Of a DNA stretch of 24,692 nucleotides, positions 1 through 8,023 are shown piece after piece (position 1 is the first letter of the stretch; each line of letters starts with the position of its first letter). Position numbers and translations under genes: made by a program. The stretch is from NCBI GenBank assembly GCA_023413555.1, contig JAEZPG010000107.1:1-24692 (forward strand), written 5' to 3'. The stretch is from Bacillota bacterium. Lineage in GTDB: Bacteria > Bacillota > Clostridia > Lachnospirales > Lachnospiraceae. The notes beneath the pieces are model-generated. The model had not been told where the DNA came from. It saw nothing but the letters and a program-made list of their open reading frames with translations, and did not search any database.

Positions 1-31
1 AGAGCAAAAGGAAGAAAATCTTTATCAGCAT

Positions 32-58
32 AGGTCGCAGGTTTGTGACCTTTTCTTC
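32..58 (+). terminator. Intrinsic terminator/attenuator before rnpA
   Basis: An 8-bp stem (32-39 with 44-51, one G-U pair) closes a 4-nt loop and is followed by a pyrimidine-rich TTTCTTCT tract. It lies at the window edge, just before rnpA. In Firmicutes rpmH usually precedes rnpA, so this hairpin probably reduces read-through from rpmH (outside the window). The rpmH position is inference. Confidence 0.55.
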
Positions 59-104
59 TATTGGATTTTATCCCTAGGATTATATCCTATTTGAAAGGGT
101 GATT

Positions 105-455
105 TTGAATTTGTCAGAATCATTAAAAAATTCAAAACAATTTACAAATGTATATAAAAATGGCGTTTCTTACGCCAATCGTTATCTTGTTATGTATAAG
201 CTGGAAAACCAGCTAGGAGCTAATAGACTTGGAATATCCGTTAGTAAAAAAGTAGGAAATAGTGTTATTCGACATAGAATAACCCGTCTGATACGGGAGA
301 GCTTCCGGTTAAATGAAAATAAATTTTCAATTGGATATGATATTGTGGTGGTAGCAAGAGTTGCTGCCCGGGACAAGCAGTATAAGGAAATTGAAAGCGC
401 CTTGCTGCATGTTGCAAATCTTCATAAAATAGTAAAAGAGATGATTGAATCGTGA
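105..455 (+). CDS. rnpA: Ribonuclease P protein component
   Basis: Protein subunit of RNase P, which binds the RnpB ribozyme and pre-tRNA 5' leaders during 5' maturation. The family signature is clear: a SANRYLVMY-like N-terminal strand and the basic KKVGNSVIRHRITRLIRE segment that contacts RNA. The usual RNR tripeptide reads RHR here, a variant I believe occurs in related Clostridia. Length of about 116 residues is normal. The start is uncertain: an upstream GTG at 99 sits inside the Shine-Dalgarno-like AAAGGGTGA, so TTG at 105 (or 111) is preferred by spacing. The stop overlaps the yidD GTG start by 4 bp, which indicates translational coupling. The order rnpA-yidD-yidC-jag-mnmE-mnmG-rsmG is the classic origin-proximal cluster. 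Confidence 0.95.
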   Translation: MNLSESLKNSKQFTNVYKNGVSYANRYLVMYKLENQLGANRLGISVSKKVGNSVIRHRITRLIRESFRLNENKFSIGYDIVVVARVAARDKQYKEIESALLHVANLHKIVKEMIES

Positions 456-667
456 TAAAACGATTTTTGATATTATTAGTGAAATTCTATAGAAAATTTA
501 TTTCTCCATTAAAGAGAAGGCCGACATGTATTTATACTCCCACATGTTCAGAGTATGCATTACAGGCTTTACAGAAGTATGGGGCTGTGAAAGGGACATA
601 TTTAGCTGTTAAAAGGGTTCTTCGTTGTCATCCTTTTCACGAAGGCGGATATGACCCTGTGCCTTAG
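452..667 (+). CDS. yidD: Membrane protein insertion efficiency factor YidD
   Basis: A 71-residue YidD family protein, a small membrane-associated factor that assists YidC-dependent insertion of inner-membrane proteins. An N-terminal amphipathic/hydrophobic helix is followed by the hallmark Cys-rich core (TCIYTPTCSEYA), then KG..LAVKRVLRCHP and the terminal GGYDPVP. The GTG start overlaps the rnpA stop as GTGA, so translation is probably coupled. It lies directly upstream of yidC, as in most bacteria. Family membership is certain from the motif; the mechanism is known only in outline for the family. Confidence 0.95.
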   Translation: MIKRFLILLVKFYRKFISPLKRRPTCIYTPTCSEYALQALQKYGAVKGTYLAVKRVLRCHPFHEGGYDPVP

Positions 668-724
668 GCTTAAACACTATTTCAATTACCTAATGATCGA
701 TAACTCTTTAAGGAGGAAAAAGAA

Positions 725-2014
725 TTGTCATTAATATTTTTGACACAGCATGAGGGGATTTTAGGACCAATAGCCAGTGTACTAGGATGGATACTGAATG
801 TTTTAGCTAATTTTCTTAATTTATTTGGTATTCAGAATACAGGGATTACCATTGTATTATTTACGTTTGTTGCATACACCCTTATGCTTCCATTGACACT
901 TAAGCAAAGTAAATTCCAAAAATTGCAGACTAATATGGCACCAGAGCTAAGTGCTATTCAAAAGAAATATAAAGGAAAAAAAGATGAAGTTTCAATGCGT
1001 AAGCAGCAGGAGGAAACTAGTGCTGTTTATCGTAAATTCGGCACTTCACCAACAGCCGGATGTTTACCTATGTTAGTTACATTACCGCTTATGTTTGCAT
1101 TATATAGGGTAATATATAACATGCCGGGATATGTAGATATTTTTTATAAAAAATACGATGATCTTGCAACACAATTAGTTGCTGTACAAGGATTTAGTAA
1201 AAATTTAGCAGATTTGATAGATGATAAAACAATTACTTTAACCCAAAATCTTCAAGTTTCTGCAGGTGATTGGCAAACATTGCTTGACAAAGGAACTTCA
1301 GCAGATACGACTACAGTAGTAAATAATCTAATAGATGTATTGTCTCAATTAAAAGCTACTGGATGGGAAGCTTTAAAAGGGATACAAGGAATTGCAGGTA
1401 ATACACATTTAACATCTTTAGTGGACACAACTCATCAAGCATCATTATCACTTAATAGCTTTTTAGGATTAAGCGTTGTTGAAAATCCTAATATTGCATC
1501 ACCTGCTGTACTTATTCCTGTATTAGCAGCAGGCTTACAATTCTTACAAACTAAACTGATGCCTCAGGCTAATACCGACCCTGACTCACCAGGTGCTTCC
1601 ACTATGAAGAGTATGAATGTTATGATGCCAATTATGTCTGGTATATTCTGTGTTATTCTTCCTATTGGTGTAGGCTTGTATTGGGTAGCAGGTAGTGTCT
1701 ACCGTATTATTCAACAGCTTATTGTAAATGCTTATATGAAGAAAATAGATGTCAATGATATCATTAAGAAAAACTTGGACAAACAGAATAAAAAACGAGC
1801 TAGGAAAGGTGAAAAACCTATCAGTTTTGAGGAAATCACACGACAGAAAACAAGTTCCATAAATAGTACTTCCATATCGGACAAAACAAAAGTGAATAAG
1901 AAAAAGAGTGAACCTTCTGATTATAAACGAAGTGAGACGTCGTATAGAGCTAACAGCATTGCGGCAAACGCCAATCTTCTAGCTAGGAAGAATGGGGAGA
2001 AGGGAGACAAATAA
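725..2014 (+). CDS. yidC: Membrane protein insertase YidC/OxaA/SpoIIIJ family
   Basis: YidC insertase that places membrane proteins in the bilayer alone or with SecYEG. The start is TTG at 725, chosen because AGGAGG at 711-716 lies 8 nt upstream. Seen in the protein: a hydrophobic N-terminal segment, FTFVAYTLMLPLTLKQSK (first conserved TM with the substrate-groove region), the FGTSPTAGCLPMLVTLPLMFALYRVI segment, and a C-terminal TM pair ending GVGLYWVAGSVYRIIQQ. A basic Lys/Arg-rich tail follows, suited to ribosome or SRP contact. At 429 residues it is much longer than the roughly 260 residues of Bacillus SpoIIIJ. About 110 extra polar residues (roughly 140-255) lie between the second and third conserved TM segments, predicted outside the membrane. 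It precedes jag by 3 nt. Confidence 0.94.
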   Translation: MSLIFLTQHEGILGPIASVLGWILNVLANFLNLFGIQNTGITIVLFTFVAYTLMLPLTLKQSKFQKLQTNMAPELSAIQKKYKGKKDEVSMRKQQEETSAVYRKFGTSPTAGCLPMLVTLPLMFALYRVIYNMPGYVDIFYKKYDDLATQLVAVQGFSKNLADLIDDKTITLTQNLQVSAGDWQTLLDKGTSADTTTVVNNLIDVLSQLKATGWEALKGIQGIAGNTHLTSLVDTTHQASLSLNSFLGLSVVENPNIASPAVLIPVLAAGLQFLQTKLMPQANTDPDSPGASTMKSMNVMMPIMSGIFCVILPIGVGLYWVAGSVYRIIQQLIVNAYMKKIDVNDIIKKNLDKQNKKRARKGEKPISFEEITRQKTSSINSTSISDKTKVNKKKSEPSDYKRSETSYRANSIAANANLLARKNGEKGDK

Positions 2015-2017
2015 GTT

Positions 2018-2737
2018 ATGATGGATTGGGTTGAATTTACAGCAAAAACAGTGGATGATGCGCTTACAGAAGCGTTAATTAAATTAGGAACCACCAGCGA
2101 TAATGTTGAGTGGGAAATAATTGAGAAAGAGAGTAATGGTATTCTAGGACTTTTCAGTAAACCGGCTAAAATTAAAGTACGTACAAAGCAAACTGTTCAA
2201 GGAGTTGCTAAAAACTTTTTAGAAAAGATTCTTAAGGCCATGAATATCCAAGCTAAAATTGAAGTTGAAGTAAACGAAGTGGATGGAGTTGTCCAGATTG
2301 ATTTGTCTGGTGACGATATGGGGATATTAATAGGTAAACGCGGACAGACTTTAGACTCTCTTCAATATCTGACAAGCTTAGTTATTAATAAAGAAAGTGA
2401 TAATTACCTTAAGGTGAAATTAGACACAGAGAATTACCGTGAAAGACGTAAAGAGACACTGGAGAATTTGGCTAAGAACTTGGCTTATAAAGTGAAGAGA
2501 ACTAGAAAGCAAGTTGTGCTTGAACCTATGAATCCTTATGAGAGACGTATTATCCATTCGGCACTTCAAAACGATAAATATGTAGAGACTCATAGCGAAG
2601 GAGAAGAACCATATCGTAAAGTAGTAATTACTTTAAAGAAGGGCGCTATGAAGCCTTATAAATCCAATTACACTTATAATAAATCTTATAATCGCAGTTA
2701 TAAAGATAAGAAAAATGTAAATACTGTTGTAGACTAA
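2018..2737 (+). CDS. jag: RNA-binding protein Jag/KhpB (Jag_N-KH-R3H)
   Basis: KhpB/Jag RNA-binding protein, a partner of KhpA in Gram-positive RNA regulation and cell-envelope control. Domain order is visible: a Jag_N domain (about 1-55, with EWEIIEKESNGILGLF), a KH domain with the GKRG loop at 106-109 (LIGKRGQTLDSLQYL), and an R3H domain with an R-x3-H motif (ERRIIHSAL) ending in EEPYRKVVI. The 25-residue tail is rich in Tyr, Asn, Lys and Ser and probably disordered. The start is ATG 2018 or the adjacent ATG 2021, 3-6 nt after the yidC stop, with AAGGGAGA as Shine-Dalgarno inside the yidC end. This close spacing to yidC is conserved in Firmicutes. Confidence 0.94.
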   Translation: MMDWVEFTAKTVDDALTEALIKLGTTSDNVEWEIIEKESNGILGLFSKPAKIKVRTKQTVQGVAKNFLEKILKAMNIQAKIEVEVNEVDGVVQIDLSGDDMGILIGKRGQTLDSLQYLTSLVINKESDNYLKVKLDTENYRERRKETLENLAKNLAYKVKRTRKQVVLEPMNPYERRIIHSALQNDKYVETHSEGEEPYRKVVITLKKGAMKPYKSNYTYNKSYNRSYKDKKNVNTVVD

Positions 2738-2741
2738 CTAA

Positions 2742-2794
2742 CAGGGACGGAGGATGGATTACCTTAAACTTTTGTAATCTTTCTTCTGTCCTTG
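2742..2794 (+). other. Long imperfect hairpin between jag and mnmE
   Basis: Two 21-nt arms (2742-2762 and 2774-2794) pair along almost their whole length with several G-U pairs and one mismatch around an 11-nt loop. No uridine run follows, so this is a poor intrinsic terminator. It could be an RNA structure in the intercistronic leader of mnmE. A TATAAT hexamer at 2801-2806 lies just downstream, without a convincing -35. Confidence 0.5.
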
Positions 2795-2832
2795 TATTAA
2801 TATAATGTTTTATGTAAGAAGGGACGGTAATT

Positions 2833-4209
2833 GTGAAAACAGATACAATTGCTGCAATTGCTACAGCACTGAGTAATGCAGGGTTAAGTATTGTAAGAAT
2901 CAGTGGTAGTGAGGCGCTACAAATTATTGATCGGATCTATATCTCCAAATCGGGGAATAAAATATTATCAGAACAACCTACTCATACCATTCATTATGGG
3001 TTTATTAAGGATGGAGAAGAAATTATTGATGAGGTAATGGTTTCTATTATGAAAGAACCTACCACATATACTAGGGAAAATGTTGTAGAAATTAATTGCC
3101 ATGGTGGTGTTGTGGTCACAAAGCGTATTTTGCAAACAGTTGTGAAGTATGGTGCTCGTATAGCAGAGCCGGGTGAATTTACAAAAAGAGCTTTTTTAAA
3201 TGGACGTATTGATCTGTCTCAGGCTGAGGCAGTTATTGACATTATACATGCAAAAAGTGAGTATGCATTATCAAGCTCCGTAAAGCAGCTTAATGGTGGA
3301 ATATTAGAACGTGTAAAGGAAATCAGAGATGCCATAATATATGATATTGCATATATTGAAGCTGCTTTGGATGATCCTGAACACATTAATATAGATAATT
3401 ATCACGATGAGTTAGTAACGAATTGCAAATCCATATCAGAAAAGATTCAGAAATTATTAAGTACTGCAGATAATGGAAAGATCATTAGAGAGGGAATTCA
3501 GACTGTAATCGTAGGAAAGCCCAATGCAGGTAAATCTTCTCTTTTAAATGTGTTAGTCGGAGAGGATAGAGCTATAGTAACGGATATTGCAGGAACTACT
3601 AGGGATACTTTAGAAGAAATGATTCAATTAAATGGAGTAGTTTTAAATATTATTGATACTGCAGGAATTCGCTCCACAGAAGATATTGTAGAAAGAATAG
3701 GTGTGGATCGTGCAAAAAAGGTTGCTAAAGATGCGGATTTAATATTATATGTAGTAGATGGTTCAAGAGAATTAGATGAGAATGACCGTCATATTATGGA
3801 GATTATCAAAGATAGAAAGGCCATTGTGCTTTTAAATAAATCTGATTTAGAACAGAAGATTAGAGGTTCTGAGATAGAGAAACTAACAGGAAAGCAAGTT
3901 ATTATTATCTCTGCAAAACAAAACAGAGGAATTGAGGAACTAGAGGAATGTGTAAAAAATATGTTCTTTACTGGTGATTTATCTTTTAACGATGAAGTAT
4001 ATATAACGAATCTAAGGCATAAGGAAGCATTAGAAGAAAGTCTCACTAGTGTAAGACAAGCTATGGAGAGTATGGAGACAGGGATGCCTGAAGATTTCTA
4101 TACCATAGATTTAATGAACGCTTATGCTAAATTAGGTGAAATTATAGGTGAAGAGGTAGGAGACGATTTAGTGAATACTATTTTCCAAAAGTTTTGTATG
4201 GGAAAATAG
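2833..4209 (+). CDS. mnmE: tRNA uridine-5-carboxymethylaminomethyl(34) synthesis GTPase MnmE
   Basis: Forms a complex with MnmG to install the 5-carboxymethylaminomethyl group on wobble U34 of certain tRNAs, using GTP hydrolysis, a formyl-folate donor and glycine or ammonium. Seen: an N-terminal TrmE folate-binding domain (GLSIVRISG; PGEFTKRAFLNGRIDLSQAEAV), helical domain, and inserted G domain with G1 GKPNAGKSS near residue 228, the GTTRDT switch, DTAG (G3) and NKSD (G4). The C-terminus is FCMGK, the family's CxGK motif with the catalytic Cys. Length 458 is normal. The GTG start at 2833 has a modest Shine-Dalgarno (GAAGGGA, somewhat far upstream). mnmG follows after 23 nt, a typical operon. 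Confidence 0.97.
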   Translation: MKTDTIAAIATALSNAGLSIVRISGSEALQIIDRIYISKSGNKILSEQPTHTIHYGFIKDGEEIIDEVMVSIMKEPTTYTRENVVEINCHGGVVVTKRILQTVVKYGARIAEPGEFTKRAFLNGRIDLSQAEAVIDIIHAKSEYALSSSVKQLNGGILERVKEIRDAIIYDIAYIEAALDDPEHINIDNYHDELVTNCKSISEKIQKLLSTADNGKIIREGIQTVIVGKPNAGKSSLLNVLVGEDRAIVTDIAGTTRDTLEEMIQLNGVVLNIIDTAGIRSTEDIVERIGVDRAKKVAKDADLILYVVDGSRELDENDRHIMEIIKDRKAIVLLNKSDLEQKIRGSEIEKLTGKQVIIISAKQNRGIEELEECVKNMFFTGDLSFNDEVYITNLRHKEALEESLTSVRQAMESMETGMPEDFYTIDLMNAYAKLGEIIGEEVGDDLVNTIFQKFCMGK

Positions 4210-4232
4210 GCAAAAGGGAAAGAGGAACAATA

Positions 4233-6113
4233 ATGCCACATGTATGTGAAGAATATGATGTAGTCGTTGTGGGGGCAGGACATGCAGGATGCGAAGCAGC
4301 CTTAGCTTCTGCAAGATTATCGTTAAATACTATTTTATTTACTATTAGCATGGAGAGTGTAGCTTTAATGCCATGCAACCCCAATATAGGGGGAAGTTCT
4401 AAGGGCCATTTAGTAAGAGAAATTGACGCTTTAGGCGGAGAAATGGGAAAGAATATTGATAAAACATTTATTCAATCTAAGATGCTTAATGAATCCAAAG
4501 GCCCAGCAGTACATTCTTTACGAGCTCAAGCTGACAAACAGGATTATAGCAGAGCTATGAGACATGTATTAGAAAATACAGACAACCTTACTTTAAGACA
4601 GGGTGAGGTGTGTGAGATATTAGCTGAGAATGGGAAAGTTACTGGAGTTAAGACATTTTCCGGTGCAACCTATCTTTGTAAAGCAGTTGTCTTATGTACA
4701 GGAACATATCTCAATGCTAGATGTGTTCATGGAGATGTTAGTGTATATACTGGTCCAAATGGATTAGCAGCTGCTACTCATTTGACAGACTCTTTAAAGA
4801 GTCTAGGAATAGAGATGTATCGATTTAAAACAGGAACTCCTGCAAGAATTGACAAGCGCTCTATCGATTTTTCAAAGATGGAGGAACAATTAGGCGATAA
4901 GGAGATAGTACCATTTTCCTTTACGAATAAACCTGAGGATTTAGAGAGGGAGCAGGTATCATGTTGGCTTACTTATACTAATGAGAGAACACATGAGATT
5001 ATTCGGCAGAATTTAGATCGTTCCCCGTTATATTCTGGTAATATTAAAGGAACAGGTCCTAGGTACTGTCCTTCTATCGAAGATAAGGTGGTAAGATTCG
5101 CTGATAAGTCAAGGCATCAGGTTTTTATCGAGCCAGAGGGCAACTATACTAATGAAATGTATATTGGTGGCATGTCTAGTTCCTTACCAGAAGATGTACA
5201 GTTTGCTATGTATCGTACAGTTCCAGGATTAGAAAATGCAAAGATTGTCAGAAATGCATATGCTATAGAATACGATTGTATCAATGCTAATCAGTTAAAA
5301 AGTTCGCTTGAGTTTATAGCTGTGGAAGGATTATTTAGTGGTGGTCAATTTAATGGAAGCTCTGGTTATGAAGAGGCGGCAGCCCAAGGTTTAATCGCAG
5401 GTATTAACGCTGCTCTAAAGATATTAGGAAGAGAACCTGTTGTATTAGATCGATCACAGGCTTATATTGGGGTGTTGATTGATGACCTAGTAACGAAAGA
5501 TACTCATGAGCCATATCGTATGATGACGTCTAGGGCTGAGTATAGATTAATCTTACGTCAGGATAATGCAGATCTAAGGCTAACTGAGATAGGACATAAG
5601 ATTGGATTAATTGATGATGAGAGATATGATAGCGTGATGCAAAAAAAATTAGCTATTGAAAAAGAAATCGAGAGACTTAATTCTGTTAAGATTGGAGCTA
5701 ATACTGATGTGCAGGCAGTGTTAGAAAAACTAGGCAGTCAACCACTAAAGACAGGGTCTTCGCTAGCAGAGTTAATAAGAAGACCGGAATTATCTTATGA
5801 GATGTTATATGAATTGGATATAGATAGACCTGAATTAAGTAAGGATGTCACCCAGCAGGTTAATATCAACATAAAATATGATGGTTATATTACCAGACAG
5901 ATGCGACAGGTAGAACAGTTTAAGAAGTTAGAATCTAAGAAGATTCCAGAAGACTTTAATTATGATGAGGTAAACAGCCTTCGTAATGAAGCAAGACAGA
6001 AATTAAAGCAGATTCGTCCAGCATCAGTTGGTCAGGCATCTCGAATCTCAGGTGTCAGTCCTGCAGATATTTCCGTGTTACTTGTATATCTGGAAATGTT
6101 AAGAAGAAAGTAA
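4233..6113 (+). CDS. mnmG: tRNA uridine-5-carboxymethylaminomethyl(34) synthesis enzyme MnmG
   Basis: FAD-dependent partner of MnmE in wobble-uridine modification. Seen: the FAD-binding VVVGAGHAGCEAALASARL at the N-terminus, the PCNPNIGGSSKGHLVREIDALGGEMG signature, the GTGPRYCPSIEDKVVRF signature with a conserved Cys, and the C-terminal RPASVGQASRISGVSPADISVLLVYL segment. The start is ATG 4233, because AGAGG at 4221-4225 is 7 nt upstream. An in-frame ATG at 4194 would overlap the mnmE end and lacks a better site. That gives 626 residues, normal for the family. It sits between mnmE and rsmG in one operon. Confidence 0.97.
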   Translation: MPHVCEEYDVVVVGAGHAGCEAALASARLSLNTILFTISMESVALMPCNPNIGGSSKGHLVREIDALGGEMGKNIDKTFIQSKMLNESKGPAVHSLRAQADKQDYSRAMRHVLENTDNLTLRQGEVCEILAENGKVTGVKTFSGATYLCKAVVLCTGTYLNARCVHGDVSVYTGPNGLAAATHLTDSLKSLGIEMYRFKTGTPARIDKRSIDFSKMEEQLGDKEIVPFSFTNKPEDLEREQVSCWLTYTNERTHEIIRQNLDRSPLYSGNIKGTGPRYCPSIEDKVVRFADKSRHQVFIEPEGNYTNEMYIGGMSSSLPEDVQFAMYRTVPGLENAKIVRNAYAIEYDCINANQLKSSLEFIAVEGLFSGGQFNGSSGYEEAAAQGLIAGINAALKILGREPVVLDRSQAYIGVLIDDLVTKDTHEPYRMMTSRAEYRLILRQDNADLRLTEIGHKIGLIDDERYDSVMQKKLAIEKEIERLNSVKIGANTDVQAVLEKLGSQPLKTGSSLAELIRRPELSYEMLYELDIDRPELSKDVTQQVNINIKYDGYITRQMRQVEQFKKLESKKIPEDFNYDEVNSLRNEARQKLKQIRPASVGQASRISGVSPADISVLLVYLEMLRRK

Positions 6114-6134
6114 TGAGAAGAAAGAGAGAGTACT

Positions 6135-6851
6135 GTGAGTAAAGATAATGTATTTTTATGGGGCTTAGAGCAACTTAAGATATCCATAACTAAGGAGCAA
6201 ATAGAAGCATTTGAAATCTATTATAAGATGTTGGTGGAAAAGAATAAGGTTATGAACCTAACAGCTATTACGGAGTGGGAGGATGTAGTAGTAAAGCATT
6301 TTCTAGATAGCTTGGCATTAGTTAGTATAACAAGTTTAAATGAAGATCTCTCTCTTTTGGATCTAGGGACAGGGGCAGGATTTCCTGGAATTCCTTTAAA
6401 GATTACATTTCCGAACTTAAAGATTGTATTATTAGATTCTTTAAATAAACGTATTTTATTTTTACAAGAAGTTATAGAGACACTTGGAATGACAGGTATT
6501 GCAGCAATTCATGGAAGAGCGGAGGAATTTGCAAAGAAGTCAGAATTTCGCGGAAGTTTTGATTTGTGTGTTTCACGTGCAGTAGCAAATCTATCCACGC
6601 TATCTGAGTATTGTATACCATTTGTAAGAAAAGGAGGTTACTTTATACCGTATAAATCAAATAATGTCATAGAAGAAGTCGAAGGTGCAACGAAGGCCAT
6701 TCAATTATTAGGTGGTAAGTTAGAAGAAGTTTATAGCTTTATACTTCCAGGAACGGATATGGCTAGATCTTTTATTAAGATAAAGAAGACTATGGAGACT
6801 CCTAATAAATATCCAAGAAGTGCAGGGAAGCCTTCCAAGGAGCCTTTATAG
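6135..6851 (+). CDS. rsmG: 16S rRNA (guanine(527)-N(7))-methyltransferase RsmG
   Basis: SAM-dependent methyltransferase for G527 of 16S rRNA (formerly GidB). Seen: YYKMLVEKNKVMNLTAI near the N-terminus (family hallmark), the SAM-binding motif LLDLGTGAGFPGIPLKI, LLDSLNKRILFLQEVI (ribose contact strand), a VSRAVANLSTLSEY block, and a KGGYFIPYK segment. The 238-residue length is normal. The GTG start at 6135 follows a weak purine-rich AGAAAGAGAGAG site 21 nt after mnmG. The C-terminal about 25 residues are polar and beyond the conserved fold. Confidence 0.96.
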   Translation: MSKDNVFLWGLEQLKISITKEQIEAFEIYYKMLVEKNKVMNLTAITEWEDVVVKHFLDSLALVSITSLNEDLSLLDLGTGAGFPGIPLKITFPNLKIVLLDSLNKRILFLQEVIETLGMTGIAAIHGRAEEFAKKSEFRGSFDLCVSRAVANLSTLSEYCIPFVRKGGYFIPYKSNNVIEEVEGATKAIQLLGGKLEEVYSFILPGTDMARSFIKIKKTMETPNKYPRSAGKPSKEPL

Positions 6852-6874
6852 AATAGACGAAAGGAGAGGCTAAT

Positions 6875-7333
6875 ATGATTGAAGGTAAGTTTATTCATGG
6901 AGACCAAGATTTAAGTGTTATTTTCCAAATAAGACGCGAAGTATTTTGTAAGGAACAAAAGATTTCTGAGGAAGAGGAATTTGATAATTTAGATCAAAGA
7001 GCATTACATGTCATCATTTCTGAGAAACAATGTAATCTTGCAGTTGGTCGTCTTGTAGTGATGGAGGATTATTATAAGATAGGTAGAATTGCTGTATTAA
7101 AAGAATATCGTGGCATGTATTATGGGGACTTTGTTGTTCGCATGTTAGTAGATAAAGCTTTTCAGTTAGGTGCTAAGGAAGTTCATGTAGGGGCTCAAAC
7201 CCATGTAAAAGGGTTCTATGAGAAGATTGGATTTAAGCAGGAAGGTGAAGAATATATGGAAGCGGGTATTCCTCACATTCCTATGAAATTAATAAGAGGA
7301 AGTTTATGTACAGGATGCGCCCAGAATAAGTAA
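6875..7333 (+). CDS. GNAT family N-acetyltransferase
   Basis: A 152-residue GNAT-fold protein, most like the ElaA/YjcF-type small acetyltransferases. Seen: IRREVFCKEQKISEEEEFDNLDQRALHVI at the N-terminus, the AVGRLVV strand, GRIAVLKEYRGMYYGDFVV (motif A, acetyl-CoA pyrophosphate loop) and GAQTHVKGFYEKIGFKQEGEEYMEAGIPHIPM (motif B and C-terminal strand). The loop reads RGMYYG where R/Q-x-x-G-x-G/A is usual, so one Gly is Tyr. The C-terminus carries an odd CTGC pair, perhaps metal- or redox-linked. Shine-Dalgarno AAGGAGAG (6860-6867) places the ATG well. It is the last gene of the rnpA cluster and ends just before a strong terminator. The substrate cannot be read from the sequence. Confidence 0.9.
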   Translation: MIEGKFIHGDQDLSVIFQIRREVFCKEQKISEEEEFDNLDQRALHVIISEKQCNLAVGRLVVMEDYYKIGRIAVLKEYRGMYYGDFVVRMLVDKAFQLGAKEVHVGAQTHVKGFYEKIGFKQEGEEYMEAGIPHIPMKLIRGSLCTGCAQNK

Positions 7334-7336
7334 AAG

Positions 7337-7370
7337 TAGCTGTTGCAAATTGTTGCAACAGCTATTTTTG
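7337..7370 (+). terminator. Strong intrinsic terminator after the rnpA-rsmG cluster
   Basis: A perfect 12-bp stem (7337-7348 with 7353-7364) around the loop ATTG is followed by TTTTTG. It ends the housekeeping operon 3 nt after the GNAT stop. The group IIC intron begins just 3' of its T-run, the expected target site type for that intron class. Confidence 0.93.
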
Positions 7371-7373
7371 TAG

Positions 7374-7986
7374 GTGCACGAGGCATAGTACATTTCTGGT
7401 AGGTGGAAGTTGCTAAGCTACCCTAGTAGTGTAAATGATACTTCTAAGACCAAGGGAGACTATCGTGAGATAGAAACTGAAAGAAGGTGGTTGCAAATTT
7501 ATATAGAGGACTATTTGCAAAAGGTTTCCACGGAACAGATGAGTATGCAAAAGTGTTCGCGCATTAGAGGCTAGCAGATAACAAGCCTCATCAGTAGGGT
7601 AGAATTACCCAAAGAAAGAAAGGCTTTTATAGGTGCCAGTATACCAAATAGAAGTAAATGTTGCAGAGGATATCTGGTAGAAGAATCTGCATTTATCGAT
7701 AGAAACTTCGTGAACTCGGATATTGATTATTTACGGAGCATTATCTAACAAATTTTGAAAGCTAAGGGACTACCGTGTAAGAAATGGTACAAAACTTTCT
7801 AACGATTATAATATTGTTATCATATGGTACAAAACATATAATTGGAGAACTGATTTATGATAGTTATGTACTAAATAATATAAGAACACCGTGCGTTAGA
7901 CTGGTATGAAAGATGGTTAGACAGACTGACGTACGGTGGTGTGGTAGATCGGTAGAACAAGTAAGTATCTATAACACTCTTTGATG
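7374..7986 (+). mobile_element. ORF-less group IIC intron (probably degenerate)
   Basis: About 613 nt with no long reading frame. The 5' end GTGCACG resembles the group II GUGYG boundary and lies immediately 3' of an intrinsic terminator, the preferred insertion site of class C introns. Domain I blocks recall the Oceanobacillus iheyensis IIC intron: CCAAGGGAGAC, AACTGAAAGAAGG, CACGGAACAGATGAG and TTAGAGGCTAG in the same order. Near the 3' end, GTACGGTGGTGTGGTAG matches the 3' side of IIC domain V plus its linker. A domain VI-like stem (GTAGAT/ATCTAT) and a pyrimidine-rich end near 7986 follow. Domain IV carries no reverse transcriptase/maturase, so splicing or mobility would need an enzyme supplied in trans. 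Boundaries are approximate. The comparison is from memory, not a computed alignment. Confidence 0.8.
7784..7835 (+). repeat. 12-nt direct repeat in intron domain IV
   Basis: The word ATGGTACAAAAC occurs at 7784-7795 and again at 7824-7835, 40 nt apart, in the AT-rich part of the intron where the maturase gene would normally lie. It may mark the scar of an internal deletion, but this is only a guess. Confidence 0.5.
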
Positions 7987-8023
7987 ATACTGAGAGGGAT
8001 ACATGTTAACAAGGAAATTCTAG

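Noticed and set aside
99..455. RHR instead of RNR in RnpA as a loss-of-function sign
   Set aside because: RHR appears to be a natural variant in related Clostridia, and the rest of the RNA-binding segment is intact.
1..7370. Replication origin or DnaA boxes
   Set aside because: The gene order is origin-proximal, but I saw no cluster of TTATCCACA-type boxes here; the dnaA-rpmH interval lies outside the window.
7784..7835. Duplicate ATGGTACAAAAC as target-site duplication of a transposon
   Set aside because: The 12-nt repeats are only 40 nt apart with no terminal inverted repeats or transposase, and both lie inside the intron.
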